Position numbers and translations under genes: made by a program | Part shown: piece after piece, positions 27,632 to 36,426 of the stretch | Numbering within the stretch: the stretch's first letter is position 1 | Layout of the letters: the number at the start of each line of letters is the position of its first letter | The notes under the pieces: model-generated | Told to the model about the DNA's origin: nothing | What the model saw: only the letters and a program-made list of their open reading frames with translations | Databases searched by the model: none | Assembly: GCA_017745235.1 (NCBI GenBank) | Contig: JAGHZU010000020.1 | Coordinates: forward strand, 1 to 64,000 | Direction: 5' to 3' | DNA from: Caulobacter sp. | GTDB taxonomy: Bacteria; Pseudomonadota; Alphaproteobacteria; Caulobacterales; Caulobacteraceae | Length of the DNA: 64,000 bases

Positions 27632-28717
27632 ATGACCAACACCGCTCCCGCCGTCTCCGGCAAGATCCCCGTCACCGTGCTGACCGGCTATCTCGGCGCC
27701 GGCAAGACCACGCTCCTCAACCGCATCCTCACCGAGGAGCACGGCAAGCGCTACGCCGTGATCGTCAACGAGTTTGGCGAGGTGGGCATCGACAACGACC
27801 TGGTGGTCGGCGCCGACGAGGAAGTGTTCGAGATGAACAACGGCTGCGTCTGCTGCACGGTGCGCGGCGACCTGATCCGGGTTCTGCAGGGCCTGATGAA
27901 GCGGAAGGGCGGCTTCGACGCCATCGTGGTCGAGACCACGGGCCTGGCCGATCCCGGCCCGGTGGCCCAGACCTTCTTCGTCGACGAGGACGTCAAGGCC
28001 CGCACCTATCTGGACTCGGTCACCGCCGTGGTCGACGCCAAGCACATCCTGCTGCGGCTCTCCGACAGCAAGGAGGCCGTCGAGCAGATCGCCTTCGCCG
28101 ACCAGATCGTGCTCAACAAGACCGACCTGGTCTCGGAAGACGACCTGCGTCACGTCGAGGCGCGGATCAAGCGCATCAACCCGCTGGCCCCGATCCACCG
28201 CGCCCAGCGCTCGAACGTCCCGCTCGAGACCATCATCGGCAAGCACAGCTTCGACCTGGAGCGCATCACCGAGCTGGAGCCGGAGTTCCTGAACCCCGCC
28301 CACGGCGAGGACGGCCACGTCCACGACGAGCACTGCGGCCATGACCACCATCACCACGATCACGACCATCACCATCACGGCCATGATCATCACGACCACA
28401 AGAGCGATATTCACGACGACGGCGTGAAGGGGATCTCCCTGACGCTGCATCGCCCGGTCGACGGCCAGAAGATCACCACCTGGCTCAATGAGCTCCTGGC
28501 TCGCCGCGGCCCCGATATCCTGCGAGCCAAGGGCATCATCGACGTCAAGGGCGAGGACCGCCGCCTGGTGTTCCAGGCCGTGCACATGATTCTGGAAGGC
28601 GACTTCCAGCGCGACTGGACCGACAAGGACCAGCGCTACAGCCGCATGGTCTTCATCGGCCGCGACCTGGACGAGGCCGAACTGAAGGCCGGGTTCGAGG
28701 CGACGGTGGCGGCGTAG
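27632..28717 (+). CDS. COG0523 (CobW/ZNG) GTPase with His-rich loop
   Basis: The 361-residue G3E GTPase has P-loop GYLGAGKT at residues 19-26, the family CXCC metal motif CVCC at 72-75, and NKTD at 162-165. A His-rich segment at about residues 224-262 ([20 protein letters not shown]) follows, then the C-terminal CobW domain. These proteins deliver or insert metals, and zinc-starvation-induced members are zinc metallochaperones. The upstream Zur-like site and transporter support a zinc-sparing role over cobalamin synthesis, because no cob genes are nearby. Confidence 0.9.
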   Translation: MTNTAPAVSGKIPVTVLTGYLGAGKTTLLNRILTEEHGKRYAVIVNEFGEVGIDNDLVVGADEEVFEMNNGCVCCTVRGDLIRVLQGLMKRKGGFDAIVVETTGLADPGPVAQTFFVDEDVKARTYLDSVTAVVDAKHILLRLSDSKEAVEQIAFADQIVLNKTDLVSEDDLRHVEARIKRINPLAPIHRAQRSNVPLETIIGKHSFDLERITELEPEFLNPAHGEDGHVHDEHCGHDHHHHDHDHHHHGHDHHDHKSDIHDDGVKGISLTLHRPVDGQKITTWLNELLARRGPDILRAKGIIDVKGEDRRLVFQAVHMILEGDFQRDWTDKDQRYSRMVFIGRDLDEAELKAGFEATVAA

Positions 28718-28737
28718 GCTCGGCGCTTCGTCCCTTG

Positions 28738-28824
28738 CCCCCACCTGACCGCTTCGCGGTCTGTCCGCCTATGAGCATTCTTCCCCTATGGGGGAGGAGG
28801 GGCGAAGGCCCGGAGGGGGCAGGT
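28738..28824. repeat. Hairpin-rich intergenic repeat-like element
   Basis: The segment after the GTPase gene holds GACCGCTTCGCGGTC (a perfect small hairpin) and CCCCTATGGGGGAGG, the kind of short C/G-tract element dispersed between genes in Caulobacter. Similar fragments occur in this window near 39455-39480 and 31985-32095. Assignment to a known repeat family was not possible without a search. Confidence 0.4.
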
Positions 28825-28852
28825 CGGCGCGCACCGGTCTCGAAGACAAGAC

Positions 28853-28884
28853 AAAGCCCCTGCGCCTGACGGCCCGGGGCTTTT
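28853..28884. terminator. Bidirectional terminator between the GTPase and exbD genes
   Basis: AAAGCCCC (28853-28860) pairs with GGGGCTTT (28876-28883), 8 bp, with TTTT on the plus side. On the minus strand the stem ends in TTTGTCTTGTC. It lies between two convergent genes and can serve both. Confidence 0.75.
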
Positions 28885-28890
28885 CACATC

Positions 28891-29328
28891 CTAGCGGATC
28901 GCCTCGTTGATGAGCCCGATCCTGTACCAGCCCGCCGTGTGCAGCTGGTTCATCACGCCCATGAAGTCGGCGTAGTCGACGTCGGCGTCGGCGCGGACCA
29001 TCACGCGCTGGTCGTCGCGGCGACCCGCCTGGCCAGTGGCCGCGAAGCGGGCCGTCAGATCGCCTTCCAGGGCGTCGAGGCTGGTGGGCCGGCCCGCGAT
29101 GGTCAGCAGGCCCGACTTCCCGATCGACACGAACACCGGCTCGTGCTCTGCGGGTTGGCTGGCGGCCGGCGGCAGATCGACCTTGATCGAGGTCACGGCC
29201 GTCGGCACGGCCACCATGAAGATGATCAGCAGCACCAGCAGGATGTCGACGAACGGCGTGACGTTGATGTCCGCATTCTGCTTGATCGCATGGGCGCCGC
29301 CACCGCCGCCCGAGAGTTTCGCCGCCAT
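28891..29328 (-). CDS. exbD: ExbD/TolR family biopolymer transport protein (copy 2)
   Basis: The 145-residue protein has one N-terminal membrane helix (INVTPFVDILLVLLIIFMVA, with the proton-path Asp in TPFVD) and a periplasmic domain. It is very similar to the next upstream gene at 29479-29928 (same MAAKL.GGGGG start, ILLVLLIIFMVA, DQRVM.RADADV and YADFMGV). ExbD works with ExbB and TonB to energise outer-membrane receptors; no exbB or tonB lies in the window. A strong AGGAGGAG precedes the start. Confidence 0.93.
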   Translation of the reverse strand: MAAKLSGGGGGAHAIKQNADINVTPFVDILLVLLIIFMVAVPTAVTSIKVDLPPAASQPAEHEPVFVSIGKSGLLTIAGRPTSLDALEGDLTARFAATGQAGRRDDQRVMVRADADVDYADFMGVMNQLHTAGWYRIGLINEAIR

Positions 29329-29424
29329 CGCCCGTCTCCTCCTGATAGAAAGTTACGGGTGTAGTTTGCGCGGCCGGGCGGCGCTGTAAAGGTAAAATCT
29401 ACGGACGTAATAAATTTCAGGTGT

Positions 29425-29455
29425 AAAAAAGGGCCGGACGCTAGCGCCCGGCCCT
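29425..29455 (-). terminator. Terminator between the two exbD genes
   Basis: On the minus strand GGGCCGG and CCGGCCC (29431-29437 and 29448-29454) form a 7-bp stem followed by TTTTTT. It lies 24 bases after the stop of the upstream exbD copy, so the two copies are probably largely separate transcription units, or read-through is partial. Confidence 0.85.
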
Positions 29456-29478
29456 GATTTCACGATCGCGAGACGTCC

Positions 29479-29928
29479 TTAGTGGATGTCTTCGTTGATC
29501 AGGCCGACCTTGTACCAGCCGGCGGTCTGCAGCTGGTTCAGCACGCCCATGAAGTCGGCGTACAGCACGTCGGCGTCGGCGCGGATCATGACGCGCTGAT
29601 CGTCCTTCGGGCCGGCTTGGCCGTTGGCGGTGAACTTAGCGTCCAGGTCGTATTGCAGATTGTCCAGGCTCGTCTGCTTGTCGGCGACGTACAGGGCGCC
29701 CGACTTCTGGATCGAGATGAACACCGGCTCCTTCGGCTTGGGCGCGTTCGGCGGCGGCGGCACGGCCGGCGGCAGGTCGATCTTGATCGAGGTCACGGCC
29801 ATCGGCACGGCGACCATGAAGATGATCAGCAGCACCAGCAGAATGTCGACGAAGGGCGTGACGTTGATTTCGGAGTTCTGACCGAGCGAGTAGCGACCGC
29901 CACCCCCGCCAGCAAGTTTAGCCGCCAT
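29479..29928 (-). CDS. exbD: ExbD/TolR family biopolymer transport protein (copy 1)
   Basis: The 149-residue protein begins MAAKLAGGGGGRYSLGQNSE and continues INVTPFVDILLVLLIIFMVA (membrane helix with the conserved Asp). A Pro-rich linker (PPAVPPPPNAPKPKEPVF) and a periplasmic domain follow. The frame could extend to 30039, but ATG 29928 matches the start of the paralogue and is preceded by a GGGAGA sequence. Two adjacent ExbD paralogues without ExbB suggest duplication and possible assignment to different receptors. Confidence 0.93.
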   Translation of the reverse strand: MAAKLAGGGGGRYSLGQNSEINVTPFVDILLVLLIIFMVAVPMAVTSIKIDLPPAVPPPPNAPKPKEPVFISIQKSGALYVADKQTSLDNLQYDLDAKFTANGQAGPKDDQRVMIRADADVLYADFMGVLNQLQTAGWYKVGLINEDIH

Positions 29929-30150
29929 AGCCTGACTGTCTCCCAAGGGCCGCGTCCTCGCGGTCCCGAAAAATGTTAGAGGCCACGTCTGGCGCAGACG
30001 GGCGCGGAAGTAAAGCCCGAGGACGCGCCGCAAACGCAACCCCTTTTGTGACTCTTTTTGGTCGAACGGCGTTCAAACCCGCGCGTATCGGCCCGGCGCT
30101 CCCGCCTCGCGCGACTAGGCGCCCGCGTTCGGGCGCGCTATGGCGCGCGA

Positions 30151-31161
30151 ATGATCTATTCGTTCGACGCCTATGTCACCGCCGCCCTGTTCGACCGGGC
30201 CGGCCGCGCCGCCTTCGCCCTGGGGGACGGCACCGTCCGATTCGAGAGCGGCGACGGCTTCGTCACCGTCGAGGCCCATGACGGCGCGGTGCTGGCCGCC
30301 GCCGTTCACCCCTCGGGCCGGGGAATCGTGACCGGCGGCGACGACGGCAAGGTGGTCTGGAGCCGGATCGAGGGCGACGAGGTCGCCGCCACCCTGCTGG
30401 CCGAGGTCAAGGGCCGCTGGATCGAGCACGTGGCGACCAGCGCCGCCTCGAACCTGGTGGCCTTCACCGCCGGCAAGGAGGTCCACGTCCGCGACGTGAC
30501 CGACGCCAGGTTCGCCCGCGTCTTCGCGCACGACAAGACGGTGTCGGGCCTGGCCTTCGAACCCAAGGGCAAGCGTCTGGCCGCAGCCGGCTATGGCGGG
30601 GTGTCGCTGTGGTGGGCCCGCATCGAGGGCCAGAAGCCCACCCTGATGAAGTGGGCCGGCAGCCACATAGCCACCCTCTTCAGCCCTGACGGCAAGTTCC
30701 TGGTCTCGTCCATGCAGGAAAACCAGCTGCACGGCTGGCGCCTGTCGGACGGCAAGGACATGCGGATGGGCGGCTATCCGGCCAAGATCAAGAGCTTCGC
30801 CTTCTTCGACAACGGGAACCTGATGGTCACCGCCGGCGCCAACGGCGCGGTGGTCTGGCCGTTCGCCGGCGCCAACGGCCCGATGGGCAAGGAAGCCGCC
30901 GAGATCGGCTTCTCGCGCGACTCGATGGTGGTGCAGGTGGCGGGCGTCGCCGCCTTGCCGGTCGCCGTGGCCGGCCAGGACAACGGCAGGATCTGGGCCG
31001 CCCACATGCGCTCGGGCCGCATCGAGACTCTCAAGGCCGAGAAGGGCGCGGCGATCAGCTCGCTGTCGGTCTCGGCCGACGGGACGCGCCTGGCCTGGGG
31101 CGACGAGGATGGCGAGGCTGGGGTCGTGACGATCCCGGCGCTGGACCAGCGGCAGTTCTAG
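30151..31161 (+). CDS. WD40 repeat protein
   Basis: The 336-residue protein starts at ATG 30151 (MIYSFDAYVTAALFD). It consists of seven or so short beta-propeller blades recognisable by repeated GDG/GDDGKVVW, AVHPSG and FSPDGKFLV, SADGTRLAWGDEDG segments. There is no signal peptide. It is likely a cytoplasmic scaffold; the partner is unknown. The WD40 assignment is by repeat pattern, and blade boundaries are not exact. Confidence 0.85.
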   Translation: MIYSFDAYVTAALFDRAGRAAFALGDGTVRFESGDGFVTVEAHDGAVLAAAVHPSGRGIVTGGDDGKVVWSRIEGDEVAATLLAEVKGRWIEHVATSAASNLVAFTAGKEVHVRDVTDARFARVFAHDKTVSGLAFEPKGKRLAAAGYGGVSLWWARIEGQKPTLMKWAGSHIATLFSPDGKFLVSSMQENQLHGWRLSDGKDMRMGGYPAKIKSFAFFDNGNLMVTAGANGAVVWPFAGANGPMGKEAAEIGFSRDSMVVQVAGVAALPVAVAGQDNGRIWAAHMRSGRIETLKAEKGAAISSLSVSADGTRLAWGDEDGEAGVVTIPALDQRQF

Positions 31162-31168
31162 AAGCCGC

Positions 31169-31912
31169 CTACAGCCCCCGCACCACGCCCGCCAGCCTTG
31201 CCACGACCGCCTCGTCGGTGTCGCGCAGGCCGGTGGGGACGAAGCCCAGGTGCAGGGCGCGTTCCTCATGGCCCGCCGCGAGGCCCTCGGTCGCCGGGCC
31301 CGAGCCCGAGCTGTGCACCTCGCGCACGCCCGTTCGCGCCACCAGCTCGGCGACGTTAGCCGGATTGACCCCGCCCCCGGCCAGGATGGCGATGCGGCCG
31401 GCGGCCTGTTCCACGAACGCGGCGATGCGCTCGGCGCCGGCCATGGCGTTCAGCGCGCCGCCCGAGGTCAGGATGCGCTCGAAGCCCAGGCCGATCGCCG
31501 TCTCCAGCGCCTCGGCCGGATCGGGCGTCAGGTCGATGGCCCTGTGCAGGGTCACGCCCAGGCCCTCCGCGTGCCTGACCAGCATCGTCAGGGCCCCCTC
31601 GTCCAGAGCGCCCGAGGCCTTGCTGGCGCCCAGCACCACCCCGGCCAGGCCCGCCGTCCGCACGGCGTCGATGTCGCGGCGCATGGCGTCCAGGTCGTGC
31701 TCGGCGTAGCGGAAGTCGCCCTGGCGCGGGCGGATCATCGGATAGATCGGGATCGGCGCGGCCGCCGCCTGGGCGATCAGGCCCGGCGCGGGGGTCAGGC
31801 CCTGCAGCGCCAGCGACGAGCACAGCTCGATCCGGTCGGCTCCGCCCCGGATCGCGGCCACCAGCCCGGCGGGCGTGTCGACACAGACTTCCAGGATCAC
31901 GCGCTCGGACAT
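31169..31912 (-). CDS. cutC: CutC-family copper homeostasis protein
   Basis: The 247-residue TIM-barrel protein has the CutC start MSERVILEVCVDTPAGLVAA and GGADRIELCSSLALQGLTPA, then IRPRQGDFRYAEHDLDAMRRD and LTSGGALNAMAG. The start is ATG 31912 behind GGAG. CutC was linked to copper tolerance in E. coli, but its biochemical role remains unclear. The nitroreductase gene lies 190 bases upstream on the same strand. Confidence 0.92.
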   Translation of the reverse strand: MSERVILEVCVDTPAGLVAAIRGGADRIELCSSLALQGLTPAPGLIAQAAAAPIPIYPMIRPRQGDFRYAEHDLDAMRRDIDAVRTAGLAGVVLGASKASGALDEGALTMLVRHAEGLGVTLHRAIDLTPDPAEALETAIGLGFERILTSGGALNAMAGAERIAAFVEQAAGRIAILAGGGVNPANVAELVARTGVREVHSSGSGPATEGLAAGHEERALHLGFVPTGLRDTDEAVVARLAGVVRGL

Positions 31913-32102
31913 GTCGGCTGCTCCAAGGTGGGAATCACCGACGCCCTTGGAGCACACCCCGGACGAATCGCGGAGGGATGATTGCGATGTGCCGCCTCCC
32001 AAAGGGGGAGCCGGCCCGTGGCGCCGGATGGGGAATCGTCCTCGTCCGCGCTTCTCCCTCAGTCGGCGGCGCCCGCAGCTCGCTCCTCGAGGGGAGTCTG
32101 CG

Positions 32103-32768
32103 TCACTCGAACCCGCGCATCGACGCCCATTCGTCGAACGGCGCCCGGCGCGAGCGCCAGTTGTTCACCGCCGCCGCCTCGTCGCGGTAGCCCAGGGCCA
32201 TGCCGCAGAACAGCATGTGATCGTCGGGCAGGCCCAGGAACGTGGCGATCAGCTTGCCGTAGACGGACCAGAACTCCTGGGCGCACGTGTCCAGGCCCTT
32301 CTCCACCGCCAGCAGCATCAGGCTCTGCATGTACATGCCGATATCCGACCACTGGGGCGGGCCGCAGTCGCGGTGCACCGAGAAGAACAGCGCCACCGGG
32401 GCGTCGAAGAACTCCGCGTTCCTGGCGAACTGCTGCAGGCGGCCCAGCTTGTCCTCGCGCGGGATGTTCAGCGCTCCGTAGAGGTCCTCGCCCACCTGGT
32501 AGCGGCGGGTGCGAAGCGGCTCCCACAGGTTGGGCGGATAGACGTGATATTCCGGCTCGTCGCGGTCCATCAGCCGGGCGGCCACCTGGGCCTTGAAGGC
32601 GGCCAGCGGCTCTCCGGCGAGGGCGTGCACCACCCAGGGCTGGAGGTTCCCGCCCGAGGGCGCGCGGGCGGCGGTTTCGATCAGTTCGCGCACCACCGCG
32701 CCGGGCACGGGATCGGGCTTGAAGGCGCGCACCGACATGCGGCGGGCGAGGGCCTGCGAGACGTCCAT
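32103..32768 (-). CDS. Nitroreductase family flavoprotein
   Basis: The 221-residue protein of the nitroreductase (NfsB-like) FMN fold starts at ATG 32768 ([20 protein letters not shown]) behind a GGGAG. Characteristic segments are [20 protein letters not shown] (FMN-binding) and [20 protein letters not shown] near the end. It probably reduces nitro compounds or quinones with NAD(P)H. It lies upstream of cutC on the minus strand, with a 100-base gap to the divergent mtgA. Confidence 0.9.
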   Translation of the reverse strand: MDVSQALARRMSVRAFKPDPVPGAVVRELIETAARAPSGGNLQPWVVHALAGEPLAAFKAQVAARLMDRDEPEYHVYPPNLWEPLRTRRYQVGEDLYGALNIPREDKLGRLQQFARNAEFFDAPVALFFSVHRDCGPPQWSDIGMYMQSLMLLAVEKGLDTCAQEFWSVYGKLIATFLGLPDDHMLFCGMALGYRDEAAAVNNWRSRRAPFDEWASMRGFE

Positions 32769-32868
32769 CAAGAGCTCCCTAACCGATGCGCGGCTATCCC
32801 GCGCCGGTCCCCTTCGCACAGGAGCGCGACAGGGGGTTCCGGCTTGGCTAGCATCCGGCCGTTACGTC

Positions 32869-33564
<696 letters not shown>

Positions 33565-33584
33565 ATCGGACGAAGGAGATTCCG

Positions 33585-34132
33585 ATGGGCGTGACGGGGG
33601 GACCTGCCCTGGAGACCGACCGGCTGTTGCTGCGCCCGCCGCTGGCGGGGGATCTCGACGGCTGGGCCGAGCTGATGGGCGACCCGGAGGCCTCGCGCTT
33701 CATCGGCGGACCGATGGCGCGCAGCCCGGCCTGGCGGCCATGGCGGCGGTGACGGGCTCGTGGGTCTTGAACGGGTTCGGCATGTTCTCGGTGGTCGAGA
33801 AGGCCAGCGGCCGCTGGATCGGCCGCGTCGGTCCCTGGAGTCCCGAGGCCTGGCCGGGGACCGAGGTCGCCTGGGGCCTGCATCCCGCCTTCCACGGCCG
33901 GGGCTACGCGGTCGAGGCCGCCACGGCGGCGATGGACTGGACTGTGGCCAACCTGGGCTGGACCGAGGTGATCCATGGCATCGACCCGGCCAACGAGCCT
34001 TCCAAGAAGGTCGCTCGCCGCCTGGGCTCACGCTTCCTGCGCATGGGGAACCTGCCCGAGCCCTATCACGAGAAGCCGATCGAGATCTGGGGCCAGACCG
34101 TCGACGCATGGCGGGTCCGACGGGGCGGCTAG
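33585..34132 (+). pseudogene. GNAT acetyltransferase interrupted by a one-base frameshift
   Basis: The N-terminal part starts at ATG 33585 behind GAAGGAG and reads MGVTGGPALETDRLLLRPPL ... SRFIGGPMARSPAWR. Its frame then ends at 33752. The remaining GNAT domain (SGRWIGRVGPWSPEAWPGTE and HPAFHGRGYAVEAATAAMDW) is in the -1 frame from 33740 to 34132. Loss of one G near 33735-33740 (TGGCGGCCATGG) would join the two. It is either a real recent pseudogene or a sequencing error. The 3' end overlaps the CDF gene by four bases. Confidence 0.85.
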
Positions 34133-35079
34133 GACGCGTCGAGCGGTCGCGCATAGGCCGCCCGCGCCCGGCCCGAGCGCACGAAGACGCGGGTGATGCG
34201 CGGATCCACGCCGCGGATGGCGGCGGCGAAATCGTCGCCGGCCTCCTCGATCTGGACGGCGGTGAGGTCGTCGCGGAAGTCCAGGGTCACGCCAAGCAGG
34301 ATTTCCTGCGGACCCAGGTGCATGCTCAGCACCTCGGCCACGGTGTCGACGCGGGGATCGGCCGCCAGCAGATCGCGAACGGCCTCGACCACGCGCGGCG
34401 CGGCGGCCTCGCCGGTCAGCAGGCTGCGGGTCTCGTTGGCCAGGAAGATCGCCACGGCCACCAGCAGGACGCCGATCGCCACCGAGGCCGCGCCGTCGGC
34501 CCAGGCGATCCCCAGCAGGGCCGAGCCCGCCACGCCCAGGGCCGCGATCGCCAGACCGGCCAGCGCCGCCCCGTCTTCCAGCAGAACCGCGAAGATCGAC
34601 GGGTCCTTGCTGCGGCGCAGGGCCTGCAGGAACGGGGCGCCCCGGCGCAGCACCTTGAACTCCTTCCAGGCCACCAGGAACGAGCCGCCCTCGAACAGCG
34701 CCGCCAGGCCGATCACCAGGAAGTTGACCCAGGCCCGGTCCATCGGTTCGGGGCGACGGATCTTAAGCACGCCCTCGTAGATCGAGAACGCCCCGCCCAG
34801 GGCGAAGATCAGCAGCGCCACCACGAAGGCCCAGAAATAGAGCTCCATGCCGTAGCCGAACGGATGGCTGGGGCTGGGCGGCTTCCTCGCCCGTCGCAGG
34901 CCCAGCAGCAGCAGGCCCTGGTTGCCGGTGTCGACGCTGGAATGGATGGCTTCGGTCAGCATCGCCGACGAGCCGGTCAGGGCGAAGGCGACGAACTTTG
35001 TCGCCGCAATGGCTAGGTTTCCGGCCAGGGCCGCGTAGACGACGATCGCCGAGCTCTTGTGCGGTCCGGTGGCGGCCAT
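34129..35079 (-). CDS. Cation diffusion facilitator family transporter
   Basis: The 316-residue protein has the CDF fold: TM2 with the ligand motif SAMLTEAIHSSVDTGNQ (H-x-x-x-D), TM5 with LLEDGAALAGLAIAALGVAG, and a cytoplasmic C-terminal domain (residues about 215-305, VEAVRDLLAADPRVDTVAEV). The substrate is a divalent cation such as zinc, iron or manganese and cannot be assigned from motifs alone. It overlaps the GNAT gene end by four bases. Confidence 0.9.
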   Translation of the reverse strand: MAATGPHKSSAIVVYAALAGNLAIAATKFVAFALTGSSAMLTEAIHSSVDTGNQGLLLLGLRRARKPPSPSHPFGYGMELYFWAFVVALLIFALGGAFSIYEGVLKIRRPEPMDRAWVNFLVIGLAALFEGGSFLVAWKEFKVLRRGAPFLQALRRSKDPSIFAVLLEDGAALAGLAIAALGVAGSALLGIAWADGAASVAIGVLLVAVAIFLANETRSLLTGEAAAPRVVEAVRDLLAADPRVDTVAEVLSMHLGPQEILLGVTLDFRDDLTAVQIEEAGDDFAAAIRGVDPRITRVFVRSGRARAAYARPLDAS

Positions 35080-35115
35080 GTCAGGCCAACGCCGCCGCGC
35101 GTCGGGGCGTTCCCG

Positions 35116-35922
35116 TCAGGCCCCTCCCGCGCCCAGCCGCAGGGTCTGGGCGGTGACGGCGTCGGCGGGCAGGAACACCTCCACCGCCAGTTCCGACAGG
35201 GTCACGTCCTGCGGCGCGCCGAACATCAGGGTGGCGCTGAGGAACGACAGGACCGTCCCCTCGACCGCCAGGCGCAGGGGCGCGGCCAGGGCGCCGGCGG
35301 TGGGGTCGATCTCGGCCTCGCCGCCGGGATAGGCCTCCAGCTCGGCGACCAGGTCTGCCAGCACCGGATCGCCGCTGGCGGCGGTCTGCCGCCGAAGGCG
35401 CGACAGCAGGTGGCCTCGCCATTCCGCCAGGTTGACGATCCGCGGCGCCAGGCCGTCGGGATGCAGCGAGGCGCGGAGCACGTTGAGGGTCGGGCCCGCG
35501 AGGGCGGCGGGCAGGCCGGCCATCAGCCGCCCGGCGGCCGGATTGGCCGCGCGCAGGATCCAGTGGCGGTCCACCGCCAGGGCCGGCCAGGGATCGTGGG
35601 CGGCCAGCAACCGCTCCATCGCCTCGCGGGCGGGGGCCATCGCCGGATCGTCCAGCGTCCGTTCGGCGAAGACGGGCGCGAAGCCGGCGGCCAGCAGCAG
35701 CTGATTGCGTTCGCGTAGCGGCACCTCCAGCCGCTCGGCCAGGCGCAGCACCATCTCGCGGCTTGGGGCGGCGCGGCCGGTCTCCAGGAACGACAGGTGG
35801 CGGGTCGAGATCTCGGCGTCCAGGGCCAGGTCCATCTGCGACAGGCGGCGGCGCTGGCGCCAGTCGCGCAGGTGGCGGCCGATCGGACGGGCGGCAGGGG
35901 ACGGGGAGGCGAGATGGGTCAT
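35116..35922 (-). CDS. Helix-turn-helix regulator with MmyB-like ligand domain
   Basis: The 268-residue protein has an N-terminal XRE-type HTH (HLRDWRQRRRLSQMDLALDA, EISTRHLSFLETGR). A C-terminal MmyB-like domain (residues about 100-265, containing WPALAVDRHWILRAANPAAG) follows. It is divergent from the SnoaL-like gene at 36046, with 123 bases between, and is a probable regulator of it. The ligand is unknown. Confidence 0.88.
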   Translation of the reverse strand: MTHLASPSPAARPIGRHLRDWRQRRRLSQMDLALDAEISTRHLSFLETGRAAPSREMVLRLAERLEVPLRERNQLLLAAGFAPVFAERTLDDPAMAPAREAMERLLAAHDPWPALAVDRHWILRAANPAAGRLMAGLPAALAGPTLNVLRASLHPDGLAPRIVNLAEWRGHLLSRLRRQTAASGDPVLADLVAELEAYPGGEAEIDPTAGALAAPLRLAVEGTVLSFLSATLMFGAPQDVTLSELAVEVFLPADAVTAQTLRLGAGGA

Positions 35923-36045
35923 GCCGCGATCCTAGCGTCCCCGATCCTCCTGGCCATTACCTGGGGCGTAATCGACGCGCCTCGGTCGGCCCGGAAGGAT
36001 GGCGGTCATCGGAGCCGTCCCGGCCCGTCCAACGGAGCAAGACCC

Positions 36046-36417
36046 ATGACCCTCGCCATCGACCCGAACCATGTCGCCGAGCGTTACCTGGCCGCCTGGA
36101 ACGAAACCGACGCGGCCGCCCGCAAGGCCTTGATCGAGGCTGGCTGGACCGATCGCGCCTCCTATGTCGATCCGCTGATGGCCGCCGAGGGGCGCGAGGC
36201 GATCGACGGTCTGATCGCCGCCGTCCATCAGCGCTTCCCCGGCCATCGGTTCAGCCTGCTTGGCGCGGCCGACGGCCACGGCGACCGCGTGCGCTTCTCC
36301 TGGGCTCTGGGCGCGGACGGAGCCGAGCCGATCGTCGGCGGCACCGACTTCGCGATGGTCGAGCCGGACGGCCGCCTGGCCAGCGTCACGGGCTTCCTGG
36401 ACAAGGTCCCGGGGTGA
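36046..36417 (+). CDS. Nuclear transport factor 2-like (SnoaL) protein
   Basis: The 123-residue protein has the NTF2/SnoaL alpha+beta cone fold: AERYLAAWNETDAAARKALI and GWTDRASYVDPLMAAEGREA. It starts at ATG 36046 behind CGGAGC. Such proteins are small enzymes or ligand binders. The pairing with a divergent MmyB-like regulator is common in alphaproteobacteria and suggests regulation by that protein. Confidence 0.88.
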   Translation: MTLAIDPNHVAERYLAAWNETDAAARKALIEAGWTDRASYVDPLMAAEGREAIDGLIAAVHQRFPGHRFSLLGAADGHGDRVRFSWALGADGAEPIVGGTDFAMVEPDGRLASVTGFLDKVPG

Positions 36418-36426
36418 GGCTCGCGC

